Shown one piece after another: positions 7,401-15,104 of a DNA stretch of 22,254 bases. The position numbers were made by a program, and so were the translations under genes. How positions within the stretch are numbered: the stretch's first letter is position 1; the number at the start of each line of letters is the position of its first letter. Source of the DNA: Priapulus caudatus (lineage: Eukaryota; Priapulida; Priapulimorpha; Priapulimorphida; Priapulidae); the NCBI RefSeq assembly GCF_000485595.1, contig NW_014577237.1, forward strand, positions 42,307-64,560, written 5' to 3'. Under the pieces are notes generated by a model. The model saw only the letters and a list, made by a program, of their open reading frames with translations. It searched no databases and was not told the DNA's origin.

Positions 7401-9493
7401 TGATTCCCACACTGTTGCTGACACTAGTAATGAATTTTAAAATGATAACGATGATTCCGTCACTGTGAATAATTAGTACTGACAGTGATGCGGACGCTAA
7501 CAATGACGTGGATGCTGGCAACGATAACGACAATGCGGTTCACCAGGCTTTGCCATCTGAGAAAACCACGGGGCCTAAAAAAACGCCGGTCACTTACTCG
7601 ACGGGGCTGATTTTTTAAAAATGATGAATTATGTAAGAAAGGCTTTGTTACATTCATATGTATTGTTACTATGCTTTTTCCCTACTATTTGGTATATGAA
7701 TTTATAACAACCAGTGTTCTTTCTCGATTCGACTAGCGTTTTTGATTCTTGACATCTCAAAATTTGACGGGGTCGGAAAAAAAGCCCCGTGAACACTGGA
7801 GACGGGGCTGTTTACGGGGCTTGGGCCGATCGGCCTCGTGAAAAGGCGAAGCTGGTTGCAACGTTGTGCGATAACGACAACGCGGTGCAACGTTGTGCGA
7901 TAACGACAACGCGGTGCGACGTTGTGCGATAACGACAACGCGGCGCAACGTTGTGCGATAACAACAACGCAGCGCAACGTTGTGCGATAACGGCAACGCA
8001 GCGCAACGTTGTGCGATAACGGCAACGCGGTGCAACGTTGTGCGCTTGTTGTTCTTGCAGAGACGGAGGGCTTCAGCATCGAGGCGGCGGCAGAGCTGGA
8101 GGAGCTGACGCAGGGCCGCGTCATACAGGCGCAGATCGTCGGACGAGCAGAGGACGGAGTGCCCTACGTGCACCTCTACTCACCCGTCAGCGCCGTTGAG
8201 GTAGGGCTCGCGCGCGCCTCGCCCCCTTAAAAAATTCTATGTTTGCTGTCCCCTGACCCATGATTTTTTTAGTGGGTAGGTAGGTAGGTCATTTTTTTGT
8301 GTGAGGCATAATAGTTATTTTAAGTCTGTCCTCATGTTTGCCACACATGCTTTGTGTTTCAGTCTCAACTAAAAATTAAAAAAATATGGAACCCAAAATG
8401 TCAAAAAAAACTTTTGGGTCGCGGGTATTTTCGTGGGTCGGTCGGAGGACAGCAAACATATAATTTTTTAAGGATGGCCCTGGCAGCGCCGACGCTCAGC
8501 GACAGGGGCCGCCACTTTAGTCTGTTTGATCTTGCTGTCAGGTTTTTTTCGTGGTCGAGAGTTGTGAGCGGTGTGATTCTGGGTAGCGTTCGTCGTGCGA
8601 TCATGACGTGGCTTGTGGTGGTTGTTGTTGGTGGGTTGATTGACCTGCAGGCGTCCTTAACGTGGCGAGACGTTCCCATCAAGGTTTCATATTCATTGTA
8701 ACATGAGCCACCTGTCGTCGGGCGAATTTTTTCAAGTGCGGTTTTTTTTTCTGGGGAGTGGCGTCTATACGACTAATGTCAGCTGTAACACTTGTGGCTA
8801 ATCGGAAAAAAACCAATTGGCAATGTACGCAGTCACCATTGATAACCGGAGTCTAGTTATGACCTAACCCACGTGGTATTGATGCTGTAGCAGCTATGTT
8901 CAGCAGCAGAGTAGTGATGTCACGATCATCGATTATACTCAATCATCGGTTGAACAGTGGCTCGAACCAAGCGCTTGGTTATCAAAATCCATAATCGATT
9001 TCATCGGGGAAAAATATATTTATTTATTTATTTATTTATTTTTAAACTTGAACAAGAAAACTTGGAAAAGTGATGAGAATCAGAGATATCATCGCTACTA
9101 TACAAGTTATCCTTTATTAACATACATGTATTATACACACAGTAGTAAACAGTGCAAAACAAACAGTAAACAGGGCTAAACAAGCACATACATGCACACA
9201 CGTACATGCGCACGACGTTACGCACACGCAGGCATTCAACACCCCGAGTAACCGATTGTAACCGATCATCGGATACTTGGGTCCAACCGATGATCGATTA
9301 CGAAATTACAACCGATTGACAACACTTATTAAGAGCATATAAAGCAATCGGGTGCGTCCCAGTCGCAGCTTGCCTTCCTAGTCATCACATCGTGTTTAAT
9401 GGTTGTCGTTGCCTTGTCTTGCAGGCTGCGTTCGTGAATAGGGAGTTGGTGAATCGAGGTGTCGTACAGTGGACCGAGAAGGACCTGTGGTGA
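975..9493 (+). CDS. AKAP1: A-kinase anchor protein 1 (KH + Tudor), 3' ten coding exons, 5' partial
   Basis: Spliced coding sequence 975-1377, 1840-1985, 2639-2768, 3352-3447, 3610-3743, 4237-4423, 5974-6127, 6382-6449, 8061-8200, 9425-9493: 1527 nt, 508 codons plus TGA. All splice phases agree and all introns are GT-AG. From residue about 211 it follows vertebrate AKAP1 to the end: KH domain (211-276, loop GKLG at 224-227), a linker with THPT and LCY blocks, a Tudor domain (367-435, with WYRAQVV and DYGGY) and a short C-terminal lobe ending QWTEKDLW. In known animals AKAP1 sits on the mitochondrial outer membrane, tethers PKA through an amphipathic helix and binds mRNA through KH, promoting local translation. 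The anchor and PKA helix are not here, so more exons lie upstream. Residues 1-200 are low complexity and rest on open frame and splice sites only. Homology is recalled, not searched. Confidence 0.92.
1378..1839 (+). other. AKAP1 intron 1 in window
   Basis: No gene. Its last 135 bases are a roughly 65-bp imperfect tandem duplication that includes the 3' splice acceptor (see findings). Confidence 0.7.
1840..1985 (+). CDS. AKAP1: AKAP1 exon 2 in window: Ser/Thr/Ala-rich linker
   Basis: Acceptor GTGTAG before 1840, donor GTT|GTAAGC after 1985. It enters in phase 1 (G+AT makes Asp) and leaves in phase 0. The product includes [20 protein letters not shown], which runs into [11 protein letters not shown] of the next exon; such Ser/Asp stretches precede the KH domain in AKAP1 proteins. 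The first 14 nt are repeated upstream (see findings). Internal exon with no named domain. Confidence 0.7.
2001..2286. repeat. ACGC microsatellite with 13-16 bp interruptions
   Basis: CACG/CGCA units broken at intervals by AAACAAACAACCGAYACAACG blocks that themselves recur four times, so a compound satellite. It starts about 15 bases after the exon 2 donor. Its apparent reading frames (His/Ala/Arg/Thr and Cys/Val/Arg repeats) are by-products. Confidence 0.95.
2295..2327. repeat. 33-bp near-perfect palindrome
   Basis: ACGCCAGA..TCTGGCGT arms enclosing TATA-rich centre; only two mirrored positions and the centre base fail to pair. It marks the right edge of the ACGC array and could form a hairpin in RNA or a cruciform. 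Confidence 0.85.
2474..2632 (+). repeat. 35-bp minisatellite, 4.5 copies
   Basis: Units 2474-2508, 2509-2543, 2544-2578, 2579-2613 and a partial to 2632; core GTGGTTACCTCGCG. The first two are nearly identical; the last ones are diverged and more pyrimidine-rich. It stops six bases before the exon 3 acceptor. Confidence 0.92.
2639..2768 (+). CDS. AKAP1: AKAP1 exon 3 in window: start of KH domain
   Basis: Acceptor CATGTAG, donor CTAG|GTAGGG. Phase 0 in, phase 1 out. It encodes an acidic lead-in and then [16 protein letters not shown], matching the vertebrate AKAP1 KH start (VPKHLVGRLIGKQG). The intron splits the last glycine of the GXXG RNA-contact loop. Confidence 0.93.
2769..3351 (+). other. 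AKAP1 intron 3 in window
   Basis: No gene. Begins with a degenerate repeat of TAGGGCTTCA-C/G-CTCAC type (2769-2845) and contains a TA microsatellite at about 2970-2992; the rest holds scattered GGCTTCAGCTCTT/GAGCTGTTAT echoes. Confidence 0.6.
2970..2992. repeat. TA microsatellite
   Basis: Eleven alternating TA dinucleotides followed by further AT-rich sequence. Confidence 0.9.
3352..3447 (+). CDS. AKAP1: AKAP1 exon 4 in window: middle of KH domain
   Basis: Acceptor TTTTGTAG, donor GAGG|GTAAGT, phase 1 at both ends. It encodes [20 protein letters not shown] and then [12 protein letters not shown], corresponding to the helix and beta strands of a type I KH fold; vertebrate AKAP1 has YVSFLKQTSGAKIYIS here. 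Symmetric phase means skipping would keep frame but destroy the KH fold. Confidence 0.94.
3610..3743 (+). CDS. AKAP1: AKAP1 exon 5 in window: end of KH domain
   Basis: Acceptor CGTTACAG after a CT-rich tract, donor ATGCAG|GTTGGT, phase 1 in and 0 out. It encodes [17 protein letters not shown], the last KH helix, then a proline-containing linker ending VFMPENMQ. The preceding intron is only 162 nt. Confidence 0.92.
3744..4236 (+). other. AKAP1 intron 5 in window
   Basis: No gene. T/G-rich. A near-palindrome CATGATGTCATG occurs twice (around 4128 and 4168). Confidence 0.6.
4237..4423 (+). CDS. AKAP1: AKAP1 exon 6 in window: extended Tudor lead-in
   Basis: Encodes [20 protein letters not shown] and continues with [20 protein letters not shown] then LCYHTENAV. 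This lines up with vertebrate VEVIVVNQVNAGHLFVQQ-THPT-LCY, the Tudor-SN-like part ahead of the Tudor barrel. Donor GAAG|GTACGC, phase 1. The acceptor is a tandem CAGCAG (4234-4239); the upstream one is annotated, the other drops one Gln. A CGA repeat starts eight bases into the next intron. Confidence 0.93.
4431..4464. repeat. CGA trinucleotide repeat
   Basis: About eleven CGA units starting eight bases after the exon 6 donor. Confidence 0.92.
4501..4601 (+). repeat. 18-bp minisatellite, left part
   Basis: Units TGGGTGTGCGTGCGTCTG at 4501, 4519, 4537, 4555, 4573 and a partial from 4591, one to three changes each. The sixth unit is cut by the hAT-like element and continues in phase at 5389-5395. 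Confidence 0.92.
4602..5380. mobile_element. non-autonomous hAT-like transposon, 779 bp
   Basis: Ends CAGCGTTCGAAATTA (4602-4616) and, inverted, CAGGGTTCAAATTTT (5380-5366): 11 of 15 match. An exact 8-bp direct repeat ATGTGCGT flanks it (4594-4601 and 5381-5388). Eight-base duplication and CAG-type ends are hallmarks of hAT elements. There is no transposase. Subterminal parts repeat GGCCACC/GGACCACC at both ends, including a 15-bp perfect hairpin near the right end. Inserted into AKAP1 intron 6, within the 18-bp array. Confidence 0.85.
5311..5344. repeat. perfect 15-bp-stem hairpin in the hAT-like element
   Basis: Arms CAGGACCACCAACTT and AAGTTGGTGGTCCTG with a 4-base loop. A third ACCACCAACTT lies at 5296. 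Possibly a transposase-binding site or a MITE-type hairpin. Confidence 0.92.
5404..5732. mobile_element. second hAT-like MITE, 329 bp
   Basis: Ends CAGGGGTAGAAATT and, inverted, CAGGGTGCGAAATT (11 of 14). Same terminal consensus as the element at 4602, but the interior repeats GGGAGTCC/GGACTCC at least seven times, beginning with the palindrome GAGTCCAATGGACTC (5433-5447). Flanks are GT-rich array sequence; the 8-bp target copies (TGTGTATG, GTGTGCGT) are not exact, so the boundaries are less firm. Confidence 0.7.
5733..5973 (+). other. remainder of AKAP1 intron 6
   Basis: Continues the GTGCGTGCGTCTG flank of the array, then non-repeat sequence, then more GTGCG-rich text up to the exon 7 acceptor. 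Confidence 0.5.
5974..6127 (+). CDS. AKAP1: AKAP1 exon 7 in window: Tudor core
   Basis: Acceptor CTCCACAG, donor ATAAG|GTGAGT, phase 1 in and 2 out. Encodes [20 protein letters not shown] and then an acidic turn, VRFCDYGGY and LRQI. This is the Tudor beta barrel; WYRAQVV, DYGGY and LRQIRSDF are nearly unchanged from vertebrate AKAP1. In other Tudor proteins such aromatics bind methylated Arg or Lys; ligand use here is not established. Confidence 0.95.
6382..6449 (+). CDS. AKAP1: AKAP1 exon 8 in window: Tudor C-side strand
   Basis: A 68-nt exon; acceptor TTTTTCGCAG, donor GACG|GTACGT, phase 2 in and 1 out. Encodes [20 protein letters not shown], matching vertebrate RSDFVTLPFQGAEVLLD. Too short to be called on its own, but homology and both splice sites agree. 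Confidence 0.93.
6541..6639 (+). repeat. 35-bp tandem repeat with internal inverted repeat
   Basis: Units at 6541-6575 and 6576-6610, then GAGCAGGTT and a partial unit from 6620. Each has CAGGTT-ACTGCAGC-AACCTG, a 6-bp perfect stem, so the transcript could fold into serial hairpins. In AKAP1 intron 8. Confidence 0.9.
6697..6721 (+). repeat. G-quadruplex-forming tract
   Basis: Runs of 4, 4, 9 and 5 G separated by single T on the sense strand of AKAP1 intron 8. This fits the G4 consensus (four runs of three or more, short loops). Followed at about 6761 by a CTGT repeat. Confidence 0.85.
7290..7540 (+). repeat. degenerate GATGCTGACACT-like repeat
   Basis: Recurring ATGCTGACA, TAATGATG and CACTG words without a strict period. 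One frame is open for about 50 codons of Asp/Asn/Ser/Thr and then stops, as expected of a decaying trinucleotide-like repeat. No gene is called. Confidence 0.5.
7857..8045 (+). repeat. 29-bp minisatellite, 6.5 copies
   Basis: Units at 7857, 7886, 7915, 7944, 7973 and 8002 plus a 15-base partial; core CAACGTTGTGCGATAACG with GTTGT/ACAAC inverted arms. Units differ by one to four bases. Ends 15 bases before exon 9. No spacers, so not CRISPR-like. Confidence 0.95.
8061..8200 (+). CDS. AKAP1: AKAP1 exon 9 in window: C-terminal lobe
   Basis: Acceptor TGTTCTTGCAG, donor GAG|GTAGGG, phase 1 in and 0 out. Encodes [20 protein letters not shown], then [20 protein letters not shown]. This matches the vertebrate FSPEADAAMSEMTG and LPLIQLWS segments that pack on the Tudor domain. 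A 29-bp minisatellite ends 15 bases before this exon. Confidence 0.93.
8225..8473. mobile_element. MITE-like inverted-repeat element
   Basis: Terminal inverted repeats of about 28 bp: CCTTAAAAAATTCTATGTTT then GCTGTCC on the left, the same with one change inverted at the right end. 249 bp, no coding capacity. TTAA sits at both tips, which could be a TTAA target (piggyBac-like), but matching CC outside it argues otherwise; class left open. Lies in AKAP1 intron 9. Confidence 0.8.
8912..9328. mobile_element. probable MITE with ATCGATTA/ATCATCGG ends
   Basis: Left TAGTGATGTCACGATCATCG; inverted right TAAGTGTTGTCAATCGGTTG. The ATCATCGGTTG motif recurs inverted near both ends (8941 and 9281). Inside are a 16-bp perfect palindrome AACCAAGCGCTTGGTT (8965-8980) and a TTTA microsatellite (9017-9042). 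No clear target duplication. Confidence 0.6.
9425..9493 (+). CDS. AKAP1: AKAP1 terminal coding exon
   Basis: Acceptor TGTCTTGCAG, phase 0, then 22 codons and TGA at 9491-9493. Encodes [20 protein letters not shown] followed by LW. Vertebrate AKAP1 ends with the same INRSLVERGLAQW pattern, so this is the true C terminus. Confidence 0.94.
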   Translation, partial: AAFVNRELVNRGVVQWTEKDLW

Positions 9494-10628
9494 CTACCAG
9501 GTGGCAGCTGGAGGTAGTAGTATGCCTCTGGTGATTGCTTCGTCACTGCTGATCTTAGGCTGAGTATTTCTGCTGCATTGTCGGTGCGTAATTCGAGGTA
9601 GCGCGGTCGTGCCTACATCGGCTGCGCCACCTCAGAGTACTGCACATACTAATGCAGTCTGCTGTTGGAAGGTGGGACGTGCTCGTCCCTATTTATAATA
9701 CGCCTTGTACATTTCTTCGATTAGCCTTTATAGCATTAGTTAGGCAGCCTATATCCAGGCGATTCCGCCTGCCCCTTGTACTGTGGTCGTTGTTCCTAAG
9801 ATATATTTAGGATGCGTTCTAGAGGTTGCCGCGGTAGGATATAACGCTTAACAAGTATGGACGTTGGTAAACTTGCTGTTATATATACGTGTGTGTATGT
9901 ATAATATATATGTTGGGTAGATATATATCTATATATTATCTTACGTGATATATATGTGTACACACATAGCTGAGGTCGCACGTGTGTGCGTGCGTGTCAG
10001 ATTATGGATTGAAACAGCTGAGCGAGGCTCCCCATGATAATGACCTTCTATTTCTGCTTTGTGTGGGCTAGGTGTTCATACTGGCAGCCCCTGCAGTTTG
10101 GGAAGGGTCATGTTATGAGTGACCAGGGACCACATTCAGTGCTTGTTACGGGATGTTGATGGTGTGCTCGTGTAGTCTGTTCGCATCTATGCAGATGTAG
10201 ATATAAATTTGCACGTGCGTGTGGGATGGGGGATTTATTTTTTCTTTATTTTTTGTAAAGGATATGCAAATGTACAGATTAATAGATAAATTGAGAACAC
10301 GTTGTGACGTGTTATCGGTTTAAATGAATTTTTCTAAAGAAAAAAAAAGATGGCCTATATTGCGCTGGTGGTGTCATACCCATTGGCGTTCTGGCTCTGA
10401 CATCTGTATTATTCTTTGCTCATTGGTGCGCTGTCGTGGTGGTCGGATGGTGGTCCAGTAATTGTGTGACAGGGAAACGTGTATAGCAACAGTACTTAAC
10501 AGCAAACGACCGGTGTTGATGAAGGTGTGAGGGTTTTTACTGCAATTGGTGTTGATACGTGTGCGTGTTTGCTAGCCCATCTGAATCGGGCTCTAAATAC
10601 TAGCGATATTTTGTAGGTGTGTGAACTT

Positions 10629-10651
10629 TTATTATTATTATTATTATTATT
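10629..10651. repeat. ATT microsatellite
   Basis: About eight ATT units, leading into an ATTAAA hexamer. Confidence 0.9.
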
Positions 10652-12670
10652 AAATACATAATAGCACTGTATTTTTGGTAATTTTGTGTGGTTTGTTGAC
10701 AGCTCATGGGAAGCTGGCAGGAGTTTATCATAAGTCACTGGCTAAAGCTTTTGTGTTTTGTTGTTACGCACATTGTTATTTCTCTCAGCACACATGCAAA
10801 TTCTGGTGTTAGCAAAGTCGTTTCTAAAACCGTGGCGATGTCATCGTCGATCTAACACGTTCTAGGTCTAGAATAGAAAAAGTACCTCCATGCTCTAATT
10901 GACTCATTGCGACGTGGTGATCTTGCTGACCTGCAATGTGAATGGCATGGTAGATTTCCCCGTGGACGCGGTATCTGCACAGGTTACCTTGGTGCACGCC
11001 GCGTGAAGGCATGTATCGCGTGAATGGCGTCGGCCAATGTTGGACATGCAATGTTTTGGAACTGAACCATTGCCATTTGTTCACTGTTGTTGAGTTGCCG
11101 ACTAAGGAGTATTCTTTGAAAGGTGTGGTTTCAGTTGCGCACGGTCGCAGCACGTAAGTGTGGCATCCAGAACAAAACATTGTCAGCCAGGCGTAGGCAT
11201 GTTCGCATCACCGTTAGGCATGTCAGTGTAGTGGCGAGAGCACGCGAAAATCATGCAAGTACGTAAAAATGTGGCGACACAGTGTGGTGTGGATAGGCCG
11301 TTGGCATGCCGGCCATTTCACAGGTCATTGCAATTTGTTCTCTGATATGTTTATGTAATGCTACTTGTTGGTATTGTTTGCAGTTAGTATTCATCACGTA
11401 TGGTTCCACGTCACTCATCAGCTGTGTTTACAATTATGCGATGGTTATGGTCTTCATGTAGTGTGCTGGCAGCCGGAATGAAATTGTTATCATGTACTGA
11501 ATGGTAATTGGTCAGAACTTGCACATGGCCTGGTTAGTCGTGGTGCGAATTAATATTCAGTACTGTGTGCGGTATATTTTCTCTAGTGTTTGTAATAATT
11601 GGCTCTGCGAGAGAAGCATGTACACTACTGTGCGTCTGCGCGTGGTGCACAAGCCCAGGTGTCGGTTGATGTTGCAACCGTGTAACTTTCACACAAGAGT
11701 GCGGGAGCGTAAACCTGCTTGTTCACCATCATCTGAACCAATGGAAACGACCACACCCTCGATTGTCGTGTGAGTGTATTCGTGCCTTGATGCATGTGTG
11801 TGCGTGTGAGTATATTTGGCCCATATGATAGCCATACTATTTAATGGCAAATGTAAGGTTGGGTTTATATTTTCATTCTCTGTTTAACTTCGAAGTGGCG
11901 CGTTAGGTTGTCCTAACAGCAGGAGGTTGGCGGTGGAAGGTTTTGCGCGAGTGTAATGTTGAATTCTTAAGCATAGGGCTGTCATCGTCGTTTCGATGAG
12001 CAATTATAGTGATTCACTTCATATATTGACAAAACGTAGTTGTTGGAGGAATATACATGTAGGTATGTGGTGCAACGTTTATCTGGCGACTAGGGGAGTT
12101 CTCTGTAGGTGTCACGCTCCGTTTACCAGATGCGTTAAGTGCGTTTACTAACCCACCCTCCAGGCAGGAGTAAGCTAGGAATGCATTTTGTTGTATGAAT
12201 TCAACTGGGATGTCACGGTCACCAGGTGGCAGCAGTTGAGGTGAGTAGAGCAGAGCTGCATATGCTTCGTGAACCGAAGTCCGAAGACATGGTCGCTGTT
12301 GCTGTTGCTGCTCGTCGTGATGATAACGGTGGTAAGATGTGGATGTAAGTAAAGCTCGTGGTTTGCACTATGCAGCGTGCAGCTTGTAGGACAGAAATGA
12401 TACGTGTAGATTCAGTGTGCAAGGCTTCATATTGCATAATAGCTTTCATCAAACGTCTAGGCACTCTTGTTATATCTTTTCACAGACCAGTGTACTATAC
12501 TGATTGCGTTTCATTGTGATGGTTTATTTACTAGTTTTCAGGCGTTCTCCTTGTCCTTTTCCACATGTATCATGATGTCCGAGGGAGCAACATAAAATTG
12601 GTCTCTTGTTGATAGTAAAGCAGTCACTATCATAACAAATAGTTATCCAGTGCGAATTTCAGCATGGTGT

Positions 12671-12713
12671 AATAAAGTAGGGTTTGTAAAATTATAGTGA
12701 CATTCATAATAAA
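12671..12713 (+). promoter_or_regulatory. two candidate polyadenylation signals
   Basis: AATAAA at 12671 and 12708, each followed by T/G-rich sequence, near where the T/G skew fades. Candidate 3' end of AKAP1. Confidence 0.35.
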
Positions 12714-12740
12714 TTTTGGTTGATCTTAACACGTCTGCTA

Positions 12741-13860
12741 CTTTTTCTATGTACCGTGGGAACCCGAAATATGTATGCGTGCATACGTGTAGGAATGCGT
12801 TTTCCAATATAGGTGGCGTGCACATGTACAGATCCTACACTATTTTTCTTAGCGAAGGAACCGCCACCCGACCCTTATCTTCCCAACTGTAGTTCATTCG
12901 GTTAGAAATAATCAAACATTTTACAATAAGTTTGTTTCTAGCAAAATACTCGTCTTTATCGCACAGTATGCAATACAGAAGCAGTAACAAGCGACCAACA
13001 AATGCCATCAACTTTTTTGCTGGTCAAAGGAAGAAGAATGTAATGTAATCAGTAAAATCTTGGTATTAGCATAACAGAACAATATTTACACCATTTTAAT
13101 GGTGATAGCAGTTATTACGACATTCCATTTTCTCGTCCCGACTTTCAATCTTGAACTAGTATAGTGCTGTTAAACCAACTAGGTAAACTCCTTTGACCAC
13201 CACTAGAGTGACCATACATTTCCGCTACAATCGATAACAATCTTCTCTTTAAAAAATTCAAGAAAGGCAAGCGATAATAAATCACAGGTTATACCATCGA
13301 GAATTAGAACGTGCGTAGTCCGTAACCTTTCACTGCTCCACATGTGAAAGCACCTCAAATATATCAGACATGGTTTATTGAGCATCTGGCCTTACTTTTA
13401 CTAAAATTACTTGTCCTCATGCACCACAACAACACACAGTCACGAAGCTGATGAACATCAGATGTATCAACGCCTCAGTCGATGTTAACGAATTAAATTA
13501 CAATGAAAGTGTCAATGACACTAGCTCACCTTGGGTGTGATAGAAGAGGGAGGGGGGATATATAAAGCAATAGTATATATGGGAGAACTCCCATTATATA
13601 GCATATCTCCCATTATATACTCTTGATAATGATATATGCATAAGTTTTGATGCGAAAATAAATGTTTCAGATCTGAAAGTCTGAAATCTTGATGAGAGAT
13701 GGTGCTACGCCTAAATGATCGCAATTTTGGTTTTCGAATATCGCGCAAATAAAAACTAAAATATTCCAGTCAAATTAGTGTAACAAAGAATCTAAAACAC
13801 AATATTACACGTATATAGGTATGATTGTAGAGTTGTTAATCAGTTAGACAAAATAAACGT
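12741..13860. other. intergenic, no gene seen
   Basis: A/T-rich and without a supportable frame. Contains an inverted repeat ATGGGAG-AA-CTCCCAT (13579-13594) with TATA flanks, whose right half is repeated at 13605. TAGCTCACCTTG at 13522 resembles the inverted end of the repeat that finishes near 14505. Confidence 0.5.
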
Positions 13861-13864
13861 AATA

Positions 13865-14507
13865 TGTTGTCATCTCTTCTATAGGAGTAACAACTGTCTT
13901 GGGGCTAGAACACCCTTACACATTCATATACCAAAATTTAACAAAATCGAATGAATCTAGATGGCCATTTTCATTTTTGCCAAAAAAGTGGGCGTGGCTC
14001 GAAAGTAGGTTGACTGGTGTGCTCTAAAATAGGACGTTCAAATCTCTCCCATAGGAGTAACAACTGTATGCAATTTGAAACATGTGGTTCAAACGGTTCT
14101 TGAGTTATCGTTGACCGTAGGCAGACACTGAAATGCATAGTGAAATTGCTAAAATCTACCTAATTTGCATAATTAAAAAAAAAATCAAAACCCGTGTGAT
14201 ATGTTTTGGGGCCAGTCCTTATTCATTCACATACCAGAAATGAGCAAAATCCATTGAACCTGAACTGACATGGCCATTTCCATTTTTGCCAAAAAGTGGA
14301 CGTGGCTCGAAAGTAGGTCGACTGCCGTGCTCCAAAATAGGACGTTCAAACCTCTCCCATAGGAGTAACAACTGTATGCAATTTGAAACATGTGGGTCAA
14401 ACGGTTCTTGAGTTATCGTTGACCGTAGCAAATGTTGACGGACGGACGTACGACGGACGACACCCCATGGCAATAGCTCATCTTGACGATGTCAAGGCGA
14501 GCTAAAA
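13865..14507 (+). mobile_element. dimeric dispersed repeat with 3' hairpin
   Basis: Two imperfect copies of about 220 bp (13899-14119 and 14202-14430) share TTTTTGCCAAAAAAGTGG, GTGGCTCGAAAGTAGGT, ATAGGAGTAACAACTGT and TTGAGTTATCGTTGACCGTA. The second runs into GACGGACGGACG and a hairpin (AGCTCATCTTGA / TCAAGGCGAGCT) followed by AAAAA. TAGCTCACCTTG at 13522 might be its left end. No coding potential. Class unknown: SINE-like, Helitron-like or a MITE. Confidence 0.7.
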
Positions 14508-14666
14508 ATATAGACTCAGCCAGCATCTAGACACAACATGTATACATATGAATACGTATTATATTAAAATATTTACAAATAGGCCATGTAAATAAAAAAC
14601 TTCCACAAGAATAAGAGTTCTGCACTAGCTAGATCATTTCCATGGCAATAACATTGTCAGTAATGC

Positions 14667-15104
14667 TAGGGGCACACGAGCGTATTTTATCGCCCGATCG
14701 CGGCGATTAAAATCGCCAGCGAATTTAATCGCCCGATCACGAAGGGGCACACGTAGCGAATTTAATCGCCCGATCACGAAAGGGCACACGTAGCGAATTT
14801 AATCGCCCGATCACGAAGGGGCACACGTAGCGAATTTAATAGCCCAATTTTAACATCACATGATATCAAGAACACGTCCGATTGGTTTAGAAAAATCGAT
14901 CGGGCGACAAAATACGCCGGACACGGGCACACGAGCGAATTTGCCAGCGTAAATAATCGCCCGAAAATATCTAACATTTTGGATACAGGCGATTCGTGCG
15001 GGCGATTAAAATCGGCGTCGACGTGAACGGGCACACGGGCAAATTTTTCGAGCGATTTTAAAATTCGCGGCGATCGGGCGATAAAAATCGCTCGTGTGCC
15101 CCTA
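14667..15104. mobile_element. TA-flanked inverted-repeat transposon
   Basis: Left GGGGCACACGAGCG then ATTTTATCGCCCGATCGC; the right end is its inverse (CTCGTGTGCCCC, 15091-15102), each bordered by TA. Stems extend for 35 bp or more with few mismatches. Inside are three 37-bp direct repeats. 438 bp without transposase; a TA target points to Tc1/mariner-like or similar. Confidence 0.85.
14721..14846 (+). repeat. 37-bp tandem repeat inside the TA element
   Basis: Units 14721-14757, 14758-14794, 14795-14831 and a 15-base partial. Each carries CGCCCGATCACGAA and GGGGCACACGTAGC, i.e. a copy of the terminal motif. Confidence 0.95.

Larger units (their letters stand above)
9494..12740 (+). other. 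probable long AKAP1 3' UTR
   Basis: No supportable reading frame. The + strand is rich in T and G over the whole stretch and becomes balanced or A/C-rich after about 12.8 kb, as expected if + transcription continues. AATAAA signals lie at 12671-12676 and 12708-12713; an earlier ATTAAA is at 10649-10654 beside a TTA microsatellite. The end could be earlier; only RNA can settle it. Confidence 0.4.

Noticed and set aside
7711-7799. CCAGTGTTC / GAACACTGG inverted repeat suggesting a tiny MITE
   Set aside because: Only 9 bp match and no flanking target duplication.
7857-8045. Regular 29-bp repeats that look CRISPR-like
   Set aside because: Head-to-tail without spacers, in an animal intron.
7702-8173. 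Minus-strand frames of 138-140 codons with a repeated [14 protein letters not shown]-like unit
   Set aside because: Product of the 29-bp minisatellite and the reverse strand of AKAP1 exon 9. No family resemblance.
8401-8701. Frames on both strands in AKAP1 intron 9
   Set aside because: They overlap the right arm of the 8225-8473 element and have no homology signal.
10824-11180. 118-codon minus-strand frame in the region after AKAP1
   Set aside because: No recognisable domain, no splice or promoter support, and the strand skew suggests + transcription.
11501-11773. 90-codon plus-strand frame
   Set aside because: No family resemblance and ordinary length for chance.
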